Part shown: piece by piece, positions 26,398-38,233 of the stretch
How positions within the stretch are numbered: position 1 is the stretch's first letter
Layout: each line of letters begins with the position of its first letter
Origin: Phycisphaeraceae bacterium
GTDB taxonomy: Bacteria > Planctomycetota > Phycisphaerae > Phycisphaerales > UBA1924
Length of the DNA stretch: 64,000 bases
Reading direction: 5' to 3'
NCBI GenBank assembly: GCA_019636625.1
Contig: JAHBXE010000001.1
Coordinates: forward strand, 586,162 to 650,161
The notes under the pieces: generated by a model
Seen by the model: the letters and a program-made list of their open reading frames with translations, nothing else
What the model was told of the DNA's origin: nothing
Databases searched by the model: none
Position numbers and translations under genes: made by a program

Positions 26398-26400
26398 TGA
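26005..26400 (+). CDS. Four-helix bundle protein (S23/IVS-like family)
   Basis: A 131-residue helical protein. The segment RRVVEQMFGAGTSVGANIYEAD followed by DFAKTLGIVIKELNECRYWL matches the small four-helix-bundle family, also found as 23S intervening-sequence proteins and as Avd in diversity-generating retroelements. Its function outside those systems is unknown. The ATG at 26005 has AAGGA seven bases upstream; an ATG at 25975 would overlap pdhA. The gene begins 10 bp after pdhA and ends 10 bp before pdhB, inside the inverted repeats. No reverse transcriptase is nearby. The gene does not belong to the PDH pathway. Confidence 0.85.
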   Translation: MGRLRPETVERADDFSHRMADVAEELDRKRRSRRVVEQMFGAGTSVGANIYEADEAMSRADFAKTLGIVIKELNECRYWLNLAARREWIRPDRLQLLRAEADELKRMFGAMLSRTRRKRSASCGHAAPVNM

Positions 26401-26410
26401 GGATGTGAGA

Positions 26411-27409
26411 ATGCCACGCACAGAAGCCATGATCGAAAAGGGACTCACGCTTGTTGATGCGATCAACGAGGCGTTGTACCAGGAACTGGAACGTGATAGC
26501 CGGGTCGTGCTGCTCGGGGAGGACGTCGGCGCCAACGGCGGCGTCTTCCGCGTGACCGATGGGCTGCAGAAAGTCTTCGGGTCCGATCGCGTCGTGGACA
26601 CGCCATTGGCCGAGTCCGGCATCATGGGCACGGCCATCGGGCTTGCCATGGCCGGGATGCGGCCGATTCCGGAGATTCAGTTCGAGGGATTCCTCGGGCC
26701 GGCGTACGACCAGCTTGTGAACCACGCGGCGAGGTACCGCACGAGGAGCCGGGGGTCGGTGACCATCCCGATGACGGTTCGCGTGCCCGTCGGTGGCGGC
26801 ATCCACGCGCCGGAACTGCACTCGGACTCGCCCGAGGCGATTTACGCCCACACGCCGGGGCTGAAGGTCGTGATGCCGAGCACGCCGTATGACGCGAAGG
26901 GCCTGCTGCTCTCGGCGATCCGCGATCCGGACCCTGTGATCTTCTTCGAGCCCAAGCGGGTGTACCGCTCCTTCCGCGAGCGCGTGCCGGAGGAGGACTA
27001 CACCATCCCGATCGGGCAGGCGAAGATCCTGTCCGAAGGGACGGACCTCACGGTGGTGACGTGGGGCGCCACGACGTTCCAGTGCCTCGATGCGCTGGAC
27101 AAGCTGCCGGAGGACCTCTCGGTCGAACTGATCGATCTTCGTACGATCGCGCCGTACGACCGGGACACCGTGATCCAGTCCGTCCAGAAGACGGGGCGGT
27201 GCGTCGTGGTGCATGAAGCGCCGAAGACGGCGGGTATGGGCGCGGAGATCGCGACGCTGATCCAGGAGCATTGTTTCCTGTACTTGAAAGCGCCGGTTCA
27301 GCGTGTCACCGGCTTTGATACGGTGATGCCGTACTACAAGCTGGAGCTGGATTACCTGCCGGATGGGCCGCGCATCGCCGAGGCGATTCAGCAGACGGCG
27401 GCGTACTGA
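26411..27409 (+). CDS. pdhB: Pyruvate (2-oxoacid) dehydrogenase E1 component, beta subunit
   Basis: It completes the E1 heterotetramer with pdhA. The 332 residues show the transketolase-like pyrimidine domain (LLGEDVGANGGVFRVTDGL, IMGTAIGLAMAGMRPIPEIQ) and the transketolase C-terminal domain from about residue 205 (LTVVTWGATTFQCLDAL, VELIDLRTIAPYD). Both are typical of PDH/BCKDH beta. The ATG at 26411 follows GAGGATGTGAGA; a GTG two codons upstream is also possible. The E2 gene is at 44.3 kb rather than adjacent. Confidence 0.94.
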   Translation: MPRTEAMIEKGLTLVDAINEALYQELERDSRVVLLGEDVGANGGVFRVTDGLQKVFGSDRVVDTPLAESGIMGTAIGLAMAGMRPIPEIQFEGFLGPAYDQLVNHAARYRTRSRGSVTIPMTVRVPVGGGIHAPELHSDSPEAIYAHTPGLKVVMPSTPYDAKGLLLSAIRDPDPVIFFEPKRVYRSFRERVPEEDYTIPIGQAKILSEGTDLTVVTWGATTFQCLDALDKLPEDLSVELIDLRTIAPYDRDTVIQSVQKTGRCVVVHEAPKTAGMGAEIATLIQEHCFLYLKAPVQRVTGFDTVMPYYKLELDYLPDGPRIAEAIQQTAAY

Positions 27410-27429
27410 GGACTGACGGAGCATCTGCC

Positions 27430-27783
27430 TTGGGCCTCTTCGACAAACTGTTCAAGCGTTCCGGTCCTCCGCCACCCGCGGCGGATGTGGAGTTGTTCGG
27501 GCAGGTTGACGATCGGGGCATCTTTTACTGCCCTCAGTTTGTCGAGCACGCTTCGGGCAAGACCGCCGACCGGGGCAAGGTCGTGAAGTGGCACCACGAG
27601 ATCGGCCGATCGATGGTCAGCGGGCAGCGGATCCTGGATGTGCAGACGGCGGAGATCGGGCTGGTGCCCGTGCGGACCCGCATCAACGGCAACCTGGCGG
27701 AGAAGTTCGTTGAGGTGGGCGATGAGGTGACGCCCGGGCAGGCGCTGTGGCGGTACGTCGTTTCGCGGCAGGTTGACGGCTGA
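27430..27783 (+). CDS. Biotinyl/lipoyl-like domain protein without the acceptor lysine
   Basis: A 117-residue protein whose C-terminal 70 residues follow the biotin/lipoyl hammerhead pattern (KWHHEIGRSMVSGQ, then LDVQTAEIGLVPVRTRINGN, then VEVGDEVTPGQALW). The modified turn that normally reads D-K-A reads A-E-I here, so no lipoyl lysine is present. The amphipathic N-terminus MGLFDKLFKR is a short basic leader. It lies 20 bp after pdhB in the same operon, so it may be a structural or regulatory partner of the complex. The start is a TTG with GGAG eleven bases upstream. Confidence 0.7.
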   Translation: MGLFDKLFKRSGPPPPAADVELFGQVDDRGIFYCPQFVEHASGKTADRGKVVKWHHEIGRSMVSGQRILDVQTAEIGLVPVRTRINGNLAEKFVEVGDEVTPGQALWRYVVSRQVDG

Positions 27784-27837
27784 TCGCGGGCGGTCCCGAT
27801 CGCCTCCCCCACCTGTCGGTACTCGCGGCTCCGCGAA

Positions 27838-30492
27838 TCAGTTCTGATCGCTCAGCCGTTTGCGAATTGCATCGAGCCGCTTGGCATGTATCGCGCGGTC
27901 GGGCTCGAGTTTCGTCAGGGCGACGATCTGGTGTTCAGCGCCCTTCAAGTCGTTCCTTTGCAGCAGTATCGTGGCGTACAGCTCGCGCATGTTGGCGTCG
28001 TACGGGGCGATGGTGCAGGCCCGCTTGGCCTTGGCCGCGGCCCTTTCGAGGTCGCCAAGCGTCTGGTACGCCCGAGCAAGTTCGGCGGCGTACGCCGCGG
28101 AGTTCTGCTCGCGGGCGTCGAGGTACTCGAGGTGGGGCACGGCGAGGGCGGCACGCTCGGGCGGCCAGGTTTCCCCGGCGGCGCGTGACGTGTACAGGCG
28201 CGTGAGGAGCTTGTGTGGCAACGGGTCGACCGGACGCGCCTTCGCGTAACGTTCGAGGAGGGGGACCATGGACTCATCGGGAATCCCGTCATGCGGCGGC
28301 GATTCGAGCGTCAATCGGATAGCCAAGGCCTGGATGTCCGGGTGTTCCGGGTGCTTCTCGAGCCATGCGAGCACCGTGTCCAACGTTGGGTCGGCCGGCT
28401 TGCCTTCACCGCCTGCGCCCGCCGATTCCTTCAGGAGCTGCTTCATTGACGGCTCCCACTCACCCATCCCCCACTTCCGCAGTTCGCGGCGTGCCCAGTC
28501 CTTGAACCGCGTCATGAACTCGGACTGATCGAGGTCGAGCACGGCTTTGATCGCGTCGGGCTCGCGGATTCCTGCCGCGTACTGGTCCATGAGGTCCAGC
28601 GGCGCGCGGTTGCCCCACTGGGTGATGATGAACTCGTACATCCACTGGCCCTGGGCGTAGGCCTGCTGGCGATCCGTGGGGCGTTTCGGGCGCACGAAGG
28701 CGATGTTGATGTCGCCGAAGTCCAGGAGGGCGTCGTTCAGGAGCGCGCCTTCGAGCAGCTTGCATGTGCTGTAGTCGCGGGGCGAGTCCTCGAGGTGGAC
28801 GGCGGCGGCTTCCGTGAACCAGTGTGGGATGCGGTTGCGGGTACGGGAGAGCGTGACCGTGTGGGTGAACTCGTGCTGCACGACGCGGAGCCAATCGTAG
28901 GACCCGACCTTATGGCCTGGGCCTTCGCGCGGGGCTTCCATGGCGATCGTCGGCCCGGTGGAGGCGGCCACGGTGTGGATCCGCGTAACGCCCGCGATAC
29001 GGACGGCGAACCAGCGCTGGTTCGGCATCAGGTCGATGACGGTCTTGAATGGCGGCTCGTGGTCGATGCCGCCCGGGCCGTTGCCGGTCACACGACGGTA
29101 CATCGCCTCCAGCGGCTCGGCCATGTCGACGGCGAGGACCTCATCGGCGCCCTCGGCGTAGCGGATGATGAAGTGCTCGGTCTCGAGCCGCTTGTAGCGT
29201 GTCAGTTCGTTCGCGAGACTGAGGCTGTTGGTGACGCGGGTGTTGAAGGGATCGAGCTCCGAGGCACGCTTGAGAAACTTCAGCGCTGATGCATCATCGC
29301 CGGATTGAAGGCCCATGAGCCCCAGTTCGGTCGCCGGCTCGGCCCAGTAGGGGTTGCGTTCCGCGGCGGATTCGAGGTATCCGGCCGCCATTTCGTACTG
29401 GCGGGCCTCGGCGAGTGTCCGGCCGACCTCAAACAAGGCGAGCGCGGAGCCGGGCGAGAGGGCCTCGAAGGCCGCGAGGTCGGCGGCGGTGCGTTCGGGG
29501 TTGTAGCGGATGGCGGTCGCCGCGGCTTTCAAGGCGAGCAGGCGGCGCATCAGGGGGTAACGGGCGAGGGCGGGCTCGAGCGCCGCGTCGGCGCCGTCGG
29601 GGTCGCTCTGCCGAAGAGCCGCGCGGGCTCGAATGTCGGCCGCGAGGGGCGAGGGTTGCGCCTCCGACTCGAGCAGGCCCGAGAGCATGGCGGCTATGCC
29701 CTCGGTGCGGTCAAAGTTGAACTGGTCAACGCTGATGCGGCCGAGAATCGCCCATGCCGCCGCGCTTCGTGGATTGAGCGACAGCGCCTGGATCGCGGCC
29801 TCACCGGCCTGGCGGATGTTGCTCTTCTCGTACAGGAGCTCCGCCTCGGCCACGAGGGCGGGCCAGAACAGGCGGTCTCGCTTCTGGTGGACCTCGGTGA
29901 GGATCGAGAGCATGCGATTGAAGTCGCCGCCGGCGGGCTCCTTCTGCGGCAACACTCGGGCGCGAATGATGAGGCCGCGGACACCTTCGACCAGCTCCGC
30001 CGGCGTAGCGTCGCGCTGTTGCATTCGTTTGACTAGCGGATCAAGCGCTTCGCCGGCCTTGGCGAACTGGCCCAGTCCTTCATGAGCCGCCGCTCGCAGG
30101 CGGGCGGCGCGGATGCTGGAAACTTCAGCGAGAAGGTCGAGGCACGGGGCCAGTTCGCCGCGGATTAGCATTGCTTCGGCGCGATCCTCGACGGGAATGG
30201 TTGGGTCCTGGAGGGAAGGGTCGTTGTAGGCTCCGCGGATGAGCGCGGCGCTGGCGCGGCGGGCCGGTGTATCGAGATCGGCCTCGGTCCAGTCACCGTG
30301 GAAGATGCGGAGGTTGCGGCGTTCGTGGTCGGAGAGGAACTCCGAGTCGATGGCCTTCCGGGCGGCGCTGGCGAGAGGAGGCGGCTCGATGGCACGGGGT
30401 TGTGCCCGTTCGATTCCGGCCGGCTGCGCCTGAAGCCCGGACACCAGGCACGGGATCGTGAGCACCAACTTCATCCATGCGTGATGCATCAT
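27838..30492 (-). CDS. Exported TPR protein with a peptidase MA-like zinc domain
   Basis: An 884-residue protein with a signal peptide (MKLVLTIPCLVSGLQAQPA). TPR-like helical repeats fill about residues 90-430. The middle domain has the gluzincin motif QHEFTHTVTL (HExxH), followed by IPHWFTEAAAVHLED, which provides the downstream Glu ligand. More TPR-like helices follow to the C-terminus. This arrangement fits the peptidase MA superfamily of periplasmic or surface proteases; the substrate is unknown. The ATG follows a purine-rich GAAGGGGGGA. It is the last gene of the ruvX operon. Confidence 0.82.
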   Translation of the reverse strand: MMHHAWMKLVLTIPCLVSGLQAQPAGIERAQPRAIEPPPLASAARKAIDSEFLSDHERRNLRIFHGDWTEADLDTPARRASAALIRGAYNDPSLQDPTIPVEDRAEAMLIRGELAPCLDLLAEVSSIRAARLRAAAHEGLGQFAKAGEALDPLVKRMQQRDATPAELVEGVRGLIIRARVLPQKEPAGGDFNRMLSILTEVHQKRDRLFWPALVAEAELLYEKSNIRQAGEAAIQALSLNPRSAAAWAILGRISVDQFNFDRTEGIAAMLSGLLESEAQPSPLAADIRARAALRQSDPDGADAALEPALARYPLMRRLLALKAAATAIRYNPERTAADLAAFEALSPGSALALFEVGRTLAEARQYEMAAGYLESAAERNPYWAEPATELGLMGLQSGDDASALKFLKRASELDPFNTRVTNSLSLANELTRYKRLETEHFIIRYAEGADEVLAVDMAEPLEAMYRRVTGNGPGGIDHEPPFKTVIDLMPNQRWFAVRIAGVTRIHTVAASTGPTIAMEAPREGPGHKVGSYDWLRVVQHEFTHTVTLSRTRNRIPHWFTEAAAVHLEDSPRDYSTCKLLEGALLNDALLDFGDINIAFVRPKRPTDRQQAYAQGQWMYEFIITQWGNRAPLDLMDQYAAGIREPDAIKAVLDLDQSEFMTRFKDWARRELRKWGMGEWEPSMKQLLKESAGAGGEGKPADPTLDTVLAWLEKHPEHPDIQALAIRLTLESPPHDGIPDESMVPLLERYAKARPVDPLPHKLLTRLYTSRAAGETWPPERAALAVPHLEYLDAREQNSAAYAAELARAYQTLGDLERAAAKAKRACTIAPYDANMRELYATILLQRNDLKGAEHQIVALTKLEPDRAIHAKRLDAIRKRLSDQN

Positions 30493-30503
30493 TCCCCCCT
30501 TCT

Positions 30504-31418
30504 TCAGCGGCCGCCCCCGATGTGTTGGCGGAATGGCTGGAGGTCAAAGTCCCACCCCTTGGGCGGCGCATCGATGCGTATCAGCTCCGGCGGGATGGCG
30601 GCCTTGGCGTTGGTCGCCTGGTTGACGCGCTGCACTTGAATGTTGGAGAGTTGCACAATCGAGGTATTCATGTTCCGGCTGGTCGTACGGGCCATCACGG
30701 GCAGGAGAATGCCGTCGGCGGTGCGCCGGTACCAAAGGCGGATCTCGGTAAAGTCGGTCTCCCGCTCAAAGCCGGGTTGGGGTGTGAGCCGGATCTGGGT
30801 TGCGCCCTGCACGTGCGTGACGAGCGATTCTGCCTCCGCCTTCTCTTCGGCGCTGGCGTCCGGTTCAACATCCAGTCCCGCCCGGACCGGTTGCAGCTCC
30901 GCCTTGAAGCGAAGGGTAACGTCGGCCTTGGTTTGTCCCAGCGGAATAGGAAGCGGTCCCTCGCCGATCTTGAGCGGGTCGAACGTTTGACCGGGCGGCA
31001 CCACTTGCCGCTTGATCATCATCTTCTCTTTGAAGTTCTTCTCGACCAGCCATTCACCGTCGAAGATGATGAGTTGCTGCTGTTCGCGGCGGACGACATC
31101 GCCTATCCACAACTCGTCGAACTGCACAGCGAACTTCCGGGGATCCTTGTTCTGGAAGTACAGCTTGCCCTTGCGAACCTGACGATCGCCCTGAATCTCG
31201 AAGCGCACGTCGTAGGAGGTTTCCGCCGTCAGCGTCACGATGTCCTTGTCGGCCTTCTCCAAGGCCGTGAGCAGGTCATCGGCGGTGGCGAACTCCGCGT
31301 TTGGAGCGGCCGCGGCCGGCTCGGGTGGCGGGCTCTGTGCGGATGTCGCGCACGGGAGCAAGGCGAGCCCCGCCGCGGTGAGCAAGAGTGCCGATGAGAT
31401 GCGTCCGTGACCTTGCAT
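30504..31418 (-). CDS. Exported LolA-like lipoprotein-carrier family protein
   Basis: A 304-residue secreted protein. A signal peptide (SSALLLTAAGLALLPCATSA) is followed by a Pro/Ala linker and then a beta-rich region. In that region strands such as GKLYFQNKDPRKFAVQFDEL, QQLIIFDGEWLVEKNFKEKM and FTEIRLWYRRTADGILLPVM follow the LolA/LppX half-barrel pattern. It may carry or sense lipid in the periplasm. The ATG at 31418 has an ideal GGAGG. It lies 13 bp after ruvX and 11 bp before the peptidase gene, so the three are probably one transcript. Confidence 0.75.
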   Translation of the reverse strand: MQGHGRISSALLLTAAGLALLPCATSAQSPPPEPAAAAPNAEFATADDLLTALEKADKDIVTLTAETSYDVRFEIQGDRQVRKGKLYFQNKDPRKFAVQFDELWIGDVVRREQQQLIIFDGEWLVEKNFKEKMMIKRQVVPPGQTFDPLKIGEGPLPIPLGQTKADVTLRFKAELQPVRAGLDVEPDASAEEKAEAESLVTHVQGATQIRLTPQPGFERETDFTEIRLWYRRTADGILLPVMARTTSRNMNTSIVQLSNIQVQRVNQATNAKAAIPPELIRIDAPPKGWDFDLQPFRQHIGGGR

Positions 31419-31431
31419 ATCGCCTCCTGTG

Positions 31432-31938
31432 CTATCGGTCCGATCCATCCGCTGGCTCCGCACTCGACTCCGACTGGTTATCCGGCCCGAAAGGTTGTTC
31501 GGATTCGCGGCCGGCCTGTTCGAGGCGCGAAAGAAAGTCCCGGAGAATCGCCGCGGCGGCGAGGGCGTCGCGGCGTTGCTTTTTCTCGCCCCTGGTCAGG
31601 CCTGTACGAGCCATCTCCCAGTCGGCCTGTGCGCTGGTGAGCCGTTCATCCATGAAGTGCACGATTCGGCCGGTGCGTGCGGCGAGCTTGTCTCCGAAGT
31701 CACGGACCGCCTTCGCGGCGGGTCCCTCCGAGCCGTCCATGTTCACAGGCAAACCGATCACGATCTGGTCCCTCGGGCCCAGATGTTGGACGCATGAAGC
31801 CTGAATGGCGTTCACGAGACCGGTGCCGTCCGACATGGGCACCTGAAGTACCTCGACCGGGGTCACAATCCGAGTTTGGGCATCCCCCACGGCCAAGCCG
31901 GTTCTTCGCTGTCCCAGGTCCACCGCGAGGTACCTCAT
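31432..31938 (-). CDS. ruvX: Putative Holliday junction resolvase / pre-16S rRNA nuclease
   Basis: A YqgF-family RNase H-fold nuclease of 168 residues. The hallmark start is MRYLAVDLGQRRTGLAVGD. IVIGLPVNMDGSEGPAA and FMDERLTSAQAD carry the further conserved acidic residues. A Ser/Glu-rich tail of about 30 residues is extra. The ATG at 31938 is fixed by the family start; no Shine-Dalgarno is seen close by. It is divergent from gyrB. Confidence 0.92.
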   Translation of the reverse strand: MRYLAVDLGQRRTGLAVGDAQTRIVTPVEVLQVPMSDGTGLVNAIQASCVQHLGPRDQIVIGLPVNMDGSEGPAAKAVRDFGDKLAARTGRIVHFMDERLTSAQADWEMARTGLTRGEKKQRRDALAAAAILRDFLSRLEQAGRESEQPFGPDNQSESSAEPADGSDR

Positions 31939-34930
<2,992 letters not shown>

Positions 34931-35079
34931 GCCGTTGGGTCAGGTTGTGCCGCGAGCTATCAGACCTGCGGAGCCGCGGCCGGTTTCGCACGGTGGAGCC
35001 TTTGGGCCCTCCAGCCGATGGTTGGCGGACGCCGCAGCCCCGAGTGGCCGCGAGCGAGAGAGCCGCCCGGGGGAGCACC

Positions 35080-36270
35080 ATGCAGGGTCCGAACAGGTTT
35101 CAGGGAAAGGGCAGAGCGAAGCCCGCGGGCGGACGCCCGAACACGATCGGGCTCGGGCAGCGTGAGCTCGGGGAGTTGCTGGACCAGCTCGACAGCCCGG
35201 AGTCGGAAACGAAGAACCCGAAGCGGAACTTCGTGCGGTGGCCGTTCCGAGAGACCTCGGTCCGCGTCCAGATTCTTCATGCGGGTGGGATGAGCTCGTG
35301 GATCACGGTGGCGTGCCGGAATCTGTCCCGGGCCGGGATGTCCATTCTGCACTCGTCCTTCGCCCACACGGGCACCAAGTGCCGGGTTCTGCTCCCCCAC
35401 CCGAGCAAAGGCGAGGTCACGGTGAGCGGCACCATCACCCGGTGCGGCCACCGTACCGGCGTCGTGCATGAGATCGGGATCCGGTTTGATCAGCATCTCA
35501 ACGTGCAGGAGTTCCTGCAGGCCAGCCCCCTGTCGGACTGGTTTTCGCTCGAGCGTGTCAACCCCGAGGAACTGACCGGCACGATCGCGTACGTGGATGA
35601 TTCGGAGATCGACCGCAAGATCATCCGCCACTTTCTCAGGGGCACGAAGCTGAACGTTGTGGTGGCGGCGTCGGCGGCTGAATCGCTCACGTGCATCGAT
35701 GAGTCGGTCAACCTCGTGCTGCTGGACCTTCATCTGGGAGACAGCTCGGGCGTGGACCTGGCTATGAAGCTGCGCGAGAACGGCCTGGAGATGCCGATCA
35801 TCCTGCTCACCTGCGATACGGCGATGGCCAGACGCGATGTGCTTGACCGGACTCGAGCCAACGCCTTTCTCGCCAAGCCGGTGAGCCAGGAGCTGCTGCT
35901 GCGGGCTATCGGCGAGTTCCTCATCGTGCAGCGGGGCTCCGCCGGCAAGTCCAAGCAGTCGGTTGAACGCGCGAACCCCGCGTTGACGCAAGGACTCCTG
36001 CAGGCCCTTGGGCAGTACGCGAAGAGGCTCGAGGACTTCGCCCAGGGAACGGACGCTGCGGGAGCTCGGACGCTCTGCCTCCAGATCGCGGGCACCGCGG
36101 GCACGGCGGGTCTCCAGGATGTGAGCCAACTCGCGACCAAGGCGGCCGAGGGTCTTTCACGGAGCATGGATGTGAAGGAATCGCTGCCCACCATCCGGGC
36201 GCTCATCGCCGTCTGCAGGCGGGCCTCGGAGCGGGCGATTCCGGCCGCGGGAACACGTTCGGCCGCGTAG
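35080..36270 (+). CDS. PilZ domain - receiver domain protein
   Basis: A 396-residue soluble regulator. The PilZ domain (about residues 45-150) has an R-x3-R motif in RWPFRETSV and NLSRAGM in place of D/N-x-S-x2-G, so c-di-GMP binding is plausible. A CheY-like receiver follows (about 165-290) with TIAYVDDSEID, LVLLDLHLGDSSG and FLAKPV. The helical C-terminal 100 residues may be an Hpt-like module, but I see no clear phospho-His motif. The ATG at 35080 has GGGGGAG. It lies 149 bp after gyrB. Confidence 0.82.
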   Translation: MQGPNRFQGKGRAKPAGGRPNTIGLGQRELGELLDQLDSPESETKNPKRNFVRWPFRETSVRVQILHAGGMSSWITVACRNLSRAGMSILHSSFAHTGTKCRVLLPHPSKGEVTVSGTITRCGHRTGVVHEIGIRFDQHLNVQEFLQASPLSDWFSLERVNPEELTGTIAYVDDSEIDRKIIRHFLRGTKLNVVVAASAAESLTCIDESVNLVLLDLHLGDSSGVDLAMKLRENGLEMPIILLTCDTAMARRDVLDRTRANAFLAKPVSQELLLRAIGEFLIVQRGSAGKSKQSVERANPALTQGLLQALGQYAKRLEDFAQGTDAAGARTLCLQIAGTAGTAGLQDVSQLATKAAEGLSRSMDVKESLPTIRALIAVCRRASERAIPAAGTRSAA

Positions 36271-36279
36271 TACGGAAAG

Positions 36280-36353
36280 GGTGGCCAACGGGACTCGAAC
36301 CCGCGACACCCGGGATCACAACCCGGTGCTCTACCAACTGAGCTATGGCCACC
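36280..36353 (-). tRNA. tRNA-His (GTG)
   Basis: A cloverleaf on the minus strand. The acceptor arms GTGGCC and GGCCAC pair, with the extra G at -1 and discriminator C73 that identify histidine tRNAs. The anticodon arm CCGGG-TTGTGAT-CCCGG reads GTG, and the T loop is TTCGAGT. The CCA end is not encoded. Confidence 0.96.
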
Positions 36354-36368
36354 ATGTGGACGGCCATG

Positions 36369-36397
36369 AGGATACGGCGCTGTCTGGCTCCGGACAA
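36369..36397 (-). promoter_or_regulatory. Promoter of tRNA-His
   Basis: On the minus strand, TTGTCC (36397-36392), a 17-bp spacer and TATCCT (36374-36369), 15 bases before the tRNA. The remaining 200 bp up to pckA hold no gene; a TACAAT lies at 36539-36544. Confidence 0.55.
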
Positions 36398-36596
36398 TTA
36401 CCGATGCCTCCGCACCGCGGCGATAAGGTGACTACCCGGACGACCATCGACGCGGGAAAGTGCCTGCTTTGCGGGTCCGCTGGCCGATACACAGGCACTC
36501 CGTGAGGGGCGTTGGCGGCCGGTCGAAACTTGGCCCGCTACAATCGCGACCCCTTTTTGATCACGGGGAGTCTTCACCTCTTTGGGAGTCGTCGTG

Positions 36597-38219
36597 ATGT
36601 CTGTTCAGAACCTGGACCTGTCGCCGCACCGGTACTCCGTCAACCTGCCACCGGCGGAGCTGATTGAGAAGGCGATCGCGGCAGGCGAGGGCAAACTGGC
36701 GTCCAACGGCGCCCTGGTGTGCTTGACGGGAGACCGGACAGGCCGCAGCCCGAACGACAAGTTTCTGGAAGAAGTTGCGGCCATAAAGCCCAAGATCTGG
36801 TGGGGCAAGAACAACCAGCCCCTTTCGACGGCCGGGTTTGACCTGGCGCTGAAGATCGCGGTCGAGCACTTGAATCAGCGGCCCAAGCTGTACGGGTTCG
36901 AGGGCTTCGCCGGGGCGGACCCAAAGTACCGCTGCTCGGTTCGCGTTGTGACAGAGCAGGCGTGGCACTCGCTCTTTGCGAGCACGCTCTTCATCAAGCA
37001 GGGCTCGGCAAGCGCCGGCGGACCGAAGGATGGTTCGGGGACCCTCTTCGGGCGGAGCGACCCGGGCTTCAAGCACGACTGGTTGATTCTGAACGCGGGG
37101 CGGCGTCGGCTGACCGCTGAAGAGGCCAAGCAGATCGGCGTCAAGGGGCCGGTGCTGATCGCGCAGTCCCTCACGCGGAAGATCGTGGTGATCCTCGGGT
37201 CCGAGTACGCGGGCGAGATGAAGAAGAGCATCTTCTACGCATTGAACTACGACCTGCCCGAGGTCGGCGTGTTCCCGATGCACTGCTCGGCGAACGTCGA
37301 CAAGCAGGACCCGAGCAACGTGGCCCTGTTCTTCGGCCTGTCCGGGACGGGCAAGACGACGCTCTCGGCCGATCCGCACCGGTCGCTGATCGGCGACGAT
37401 GAGCATGGCTGGTCGGATTCCGGCGTGTTCAACTTCGAGGGCGGGTGCTACGCCAAGTGCATCAAGCTCTCGAAGGAGGGCGAGCCGCAGATCTGGAACG
37501 CGATCCGGTTCGGCTCGGTGCTGGAGAACACGGTGATCGATCCGGTGACGCGTGTGCCGGACTATGACTCGGCCAAGCTCACCGAGAACACGCGGGTCAC
37601 CTACCCGGTCGACTTCATCGACGGCGCCGTGATCCCGTCGGTCGGCGGGCACCCCAAGAACGTCGTGTTCCTCACGGCGGATGCCTACGGCGTGATCCCT
37701 CCGGTTTCAAAGCTCACGCCCGAGCAGGCGATGTACTACTTCATCAACGGCTACACGTCCAAGCTGGCGGGCACCGAGGCCGGCGTCACAGAGCCGCAGC
37801 CGAACTTCTCGCCGTGTTTCGGCGGCGTGTTCCTGCCCCGACCGCCGGTCGAATACGCCAAGATGCTGGCGGAAAAGATCAAGCAGCACAAGACCAACGT
37901 CTGGCTGCTGAACACGGGTTGGTCCGGCGGCGCCTATGGCGTCGGCAAGCGATTCAGCCTCAAGTACACGCGGGCGATGGTGACGGCGATCATGAATGGC
38001 TCGCTCGCGAAGGCCAGCTATTCGCCCGACCCGGTCTTCGGCCTGCCTCTCCCCGCGGCGGTGCCGGATGTTCCTTCCGAGGTTCTCAACCCGCGCAACA
38101 CATGGAAAGATGGCGCGGCGTACGACGTTCAGGCGAAGAAGCTCGCCAAGCTCTTCCGTGAGAATGATGCGAAGTTCGAGATGCCCGATGCGGTTCGTGC
38201 GGCGGGTCCCAAGGGCTGA
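36597..38219 (+). CDS. pckA: Phosphoenolpyruvate carboxykinase (ATP)
   Basis: It converts oxaloacetate and ATP to PEP, the entry to gluconeogenesis. The 540 residues match the ATP family. They show GDRTGRSPNDKF near the N-terminus, the kinase-1a P-loop FFGLSGTGKTTLSADP, the metal and kinase-2 motif LIGDDEHGWSDSGVFNFEGG, and ENTRVTYPVDFI. The ATG at 36597 has GGGAG; a TTG five codons earlier is possible. It converges with the PDZ gene, 14 bp apart. Confidence 0.97.
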   Translation: MSVQNLDLSPHRYSVNLPPAELIEKAIAAGEGKLASNGALVCLTGDRTGRSPNDKFLEEVAAIKPKIWWGKNNQPLSTAGFDLALKIAVEHLNQRPKLYGFEGFAGADPKYRCSVRVVTEQAWHSLFASTLFIKQGSASAGGPKDGSGTLFGRSDPGFKHDWLILNAGRRRLTAEEAKQIGVKGPVLIAQSLTRKIVVILGSEYAGEMKKSIFYALNYDLPEVGVFPMHCSANVDKQDPSNVALFFGLSGTGKTTLSADPHRSLIGDDEHGWSDSGVFNFEGGCYAKCIKLSKEGEPQIWNAIRFGSVLENTVIDPVTRVPDYDSAKLTENTRVTYPVDFIDGAVIPSVGGHPKNVVFLTADAYGVIPPVSKLTPEQAMYYFINGYTSKLAGTEAGVTEPQPNFSPCFGGVFLPRPPVEYAKMLAEKIKQHKTNVWLLNTGWSGGAYGVGKRFSLKYTRAMVTAIMNGSLAKASYSPDPVFGLPLPAAVPDVPSEVLNPRNTWKDGAAYDVQAKKLAKLFRENDAKFEMPDAVRAAGPKG

Positions 38220-38233
38220 AGAAACGCGACAGA

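Noticed and set aside
26005..26400. A diversity-generating retroelement (four-helix-bundle gene as Avd)
   Set aside because: No reverse transcriptase, no template or variable repeats nearby.
36281..36505. A 74-codon frame on the plus strand
   Set aside because: It is antisense to tRNA-His and its promoter.
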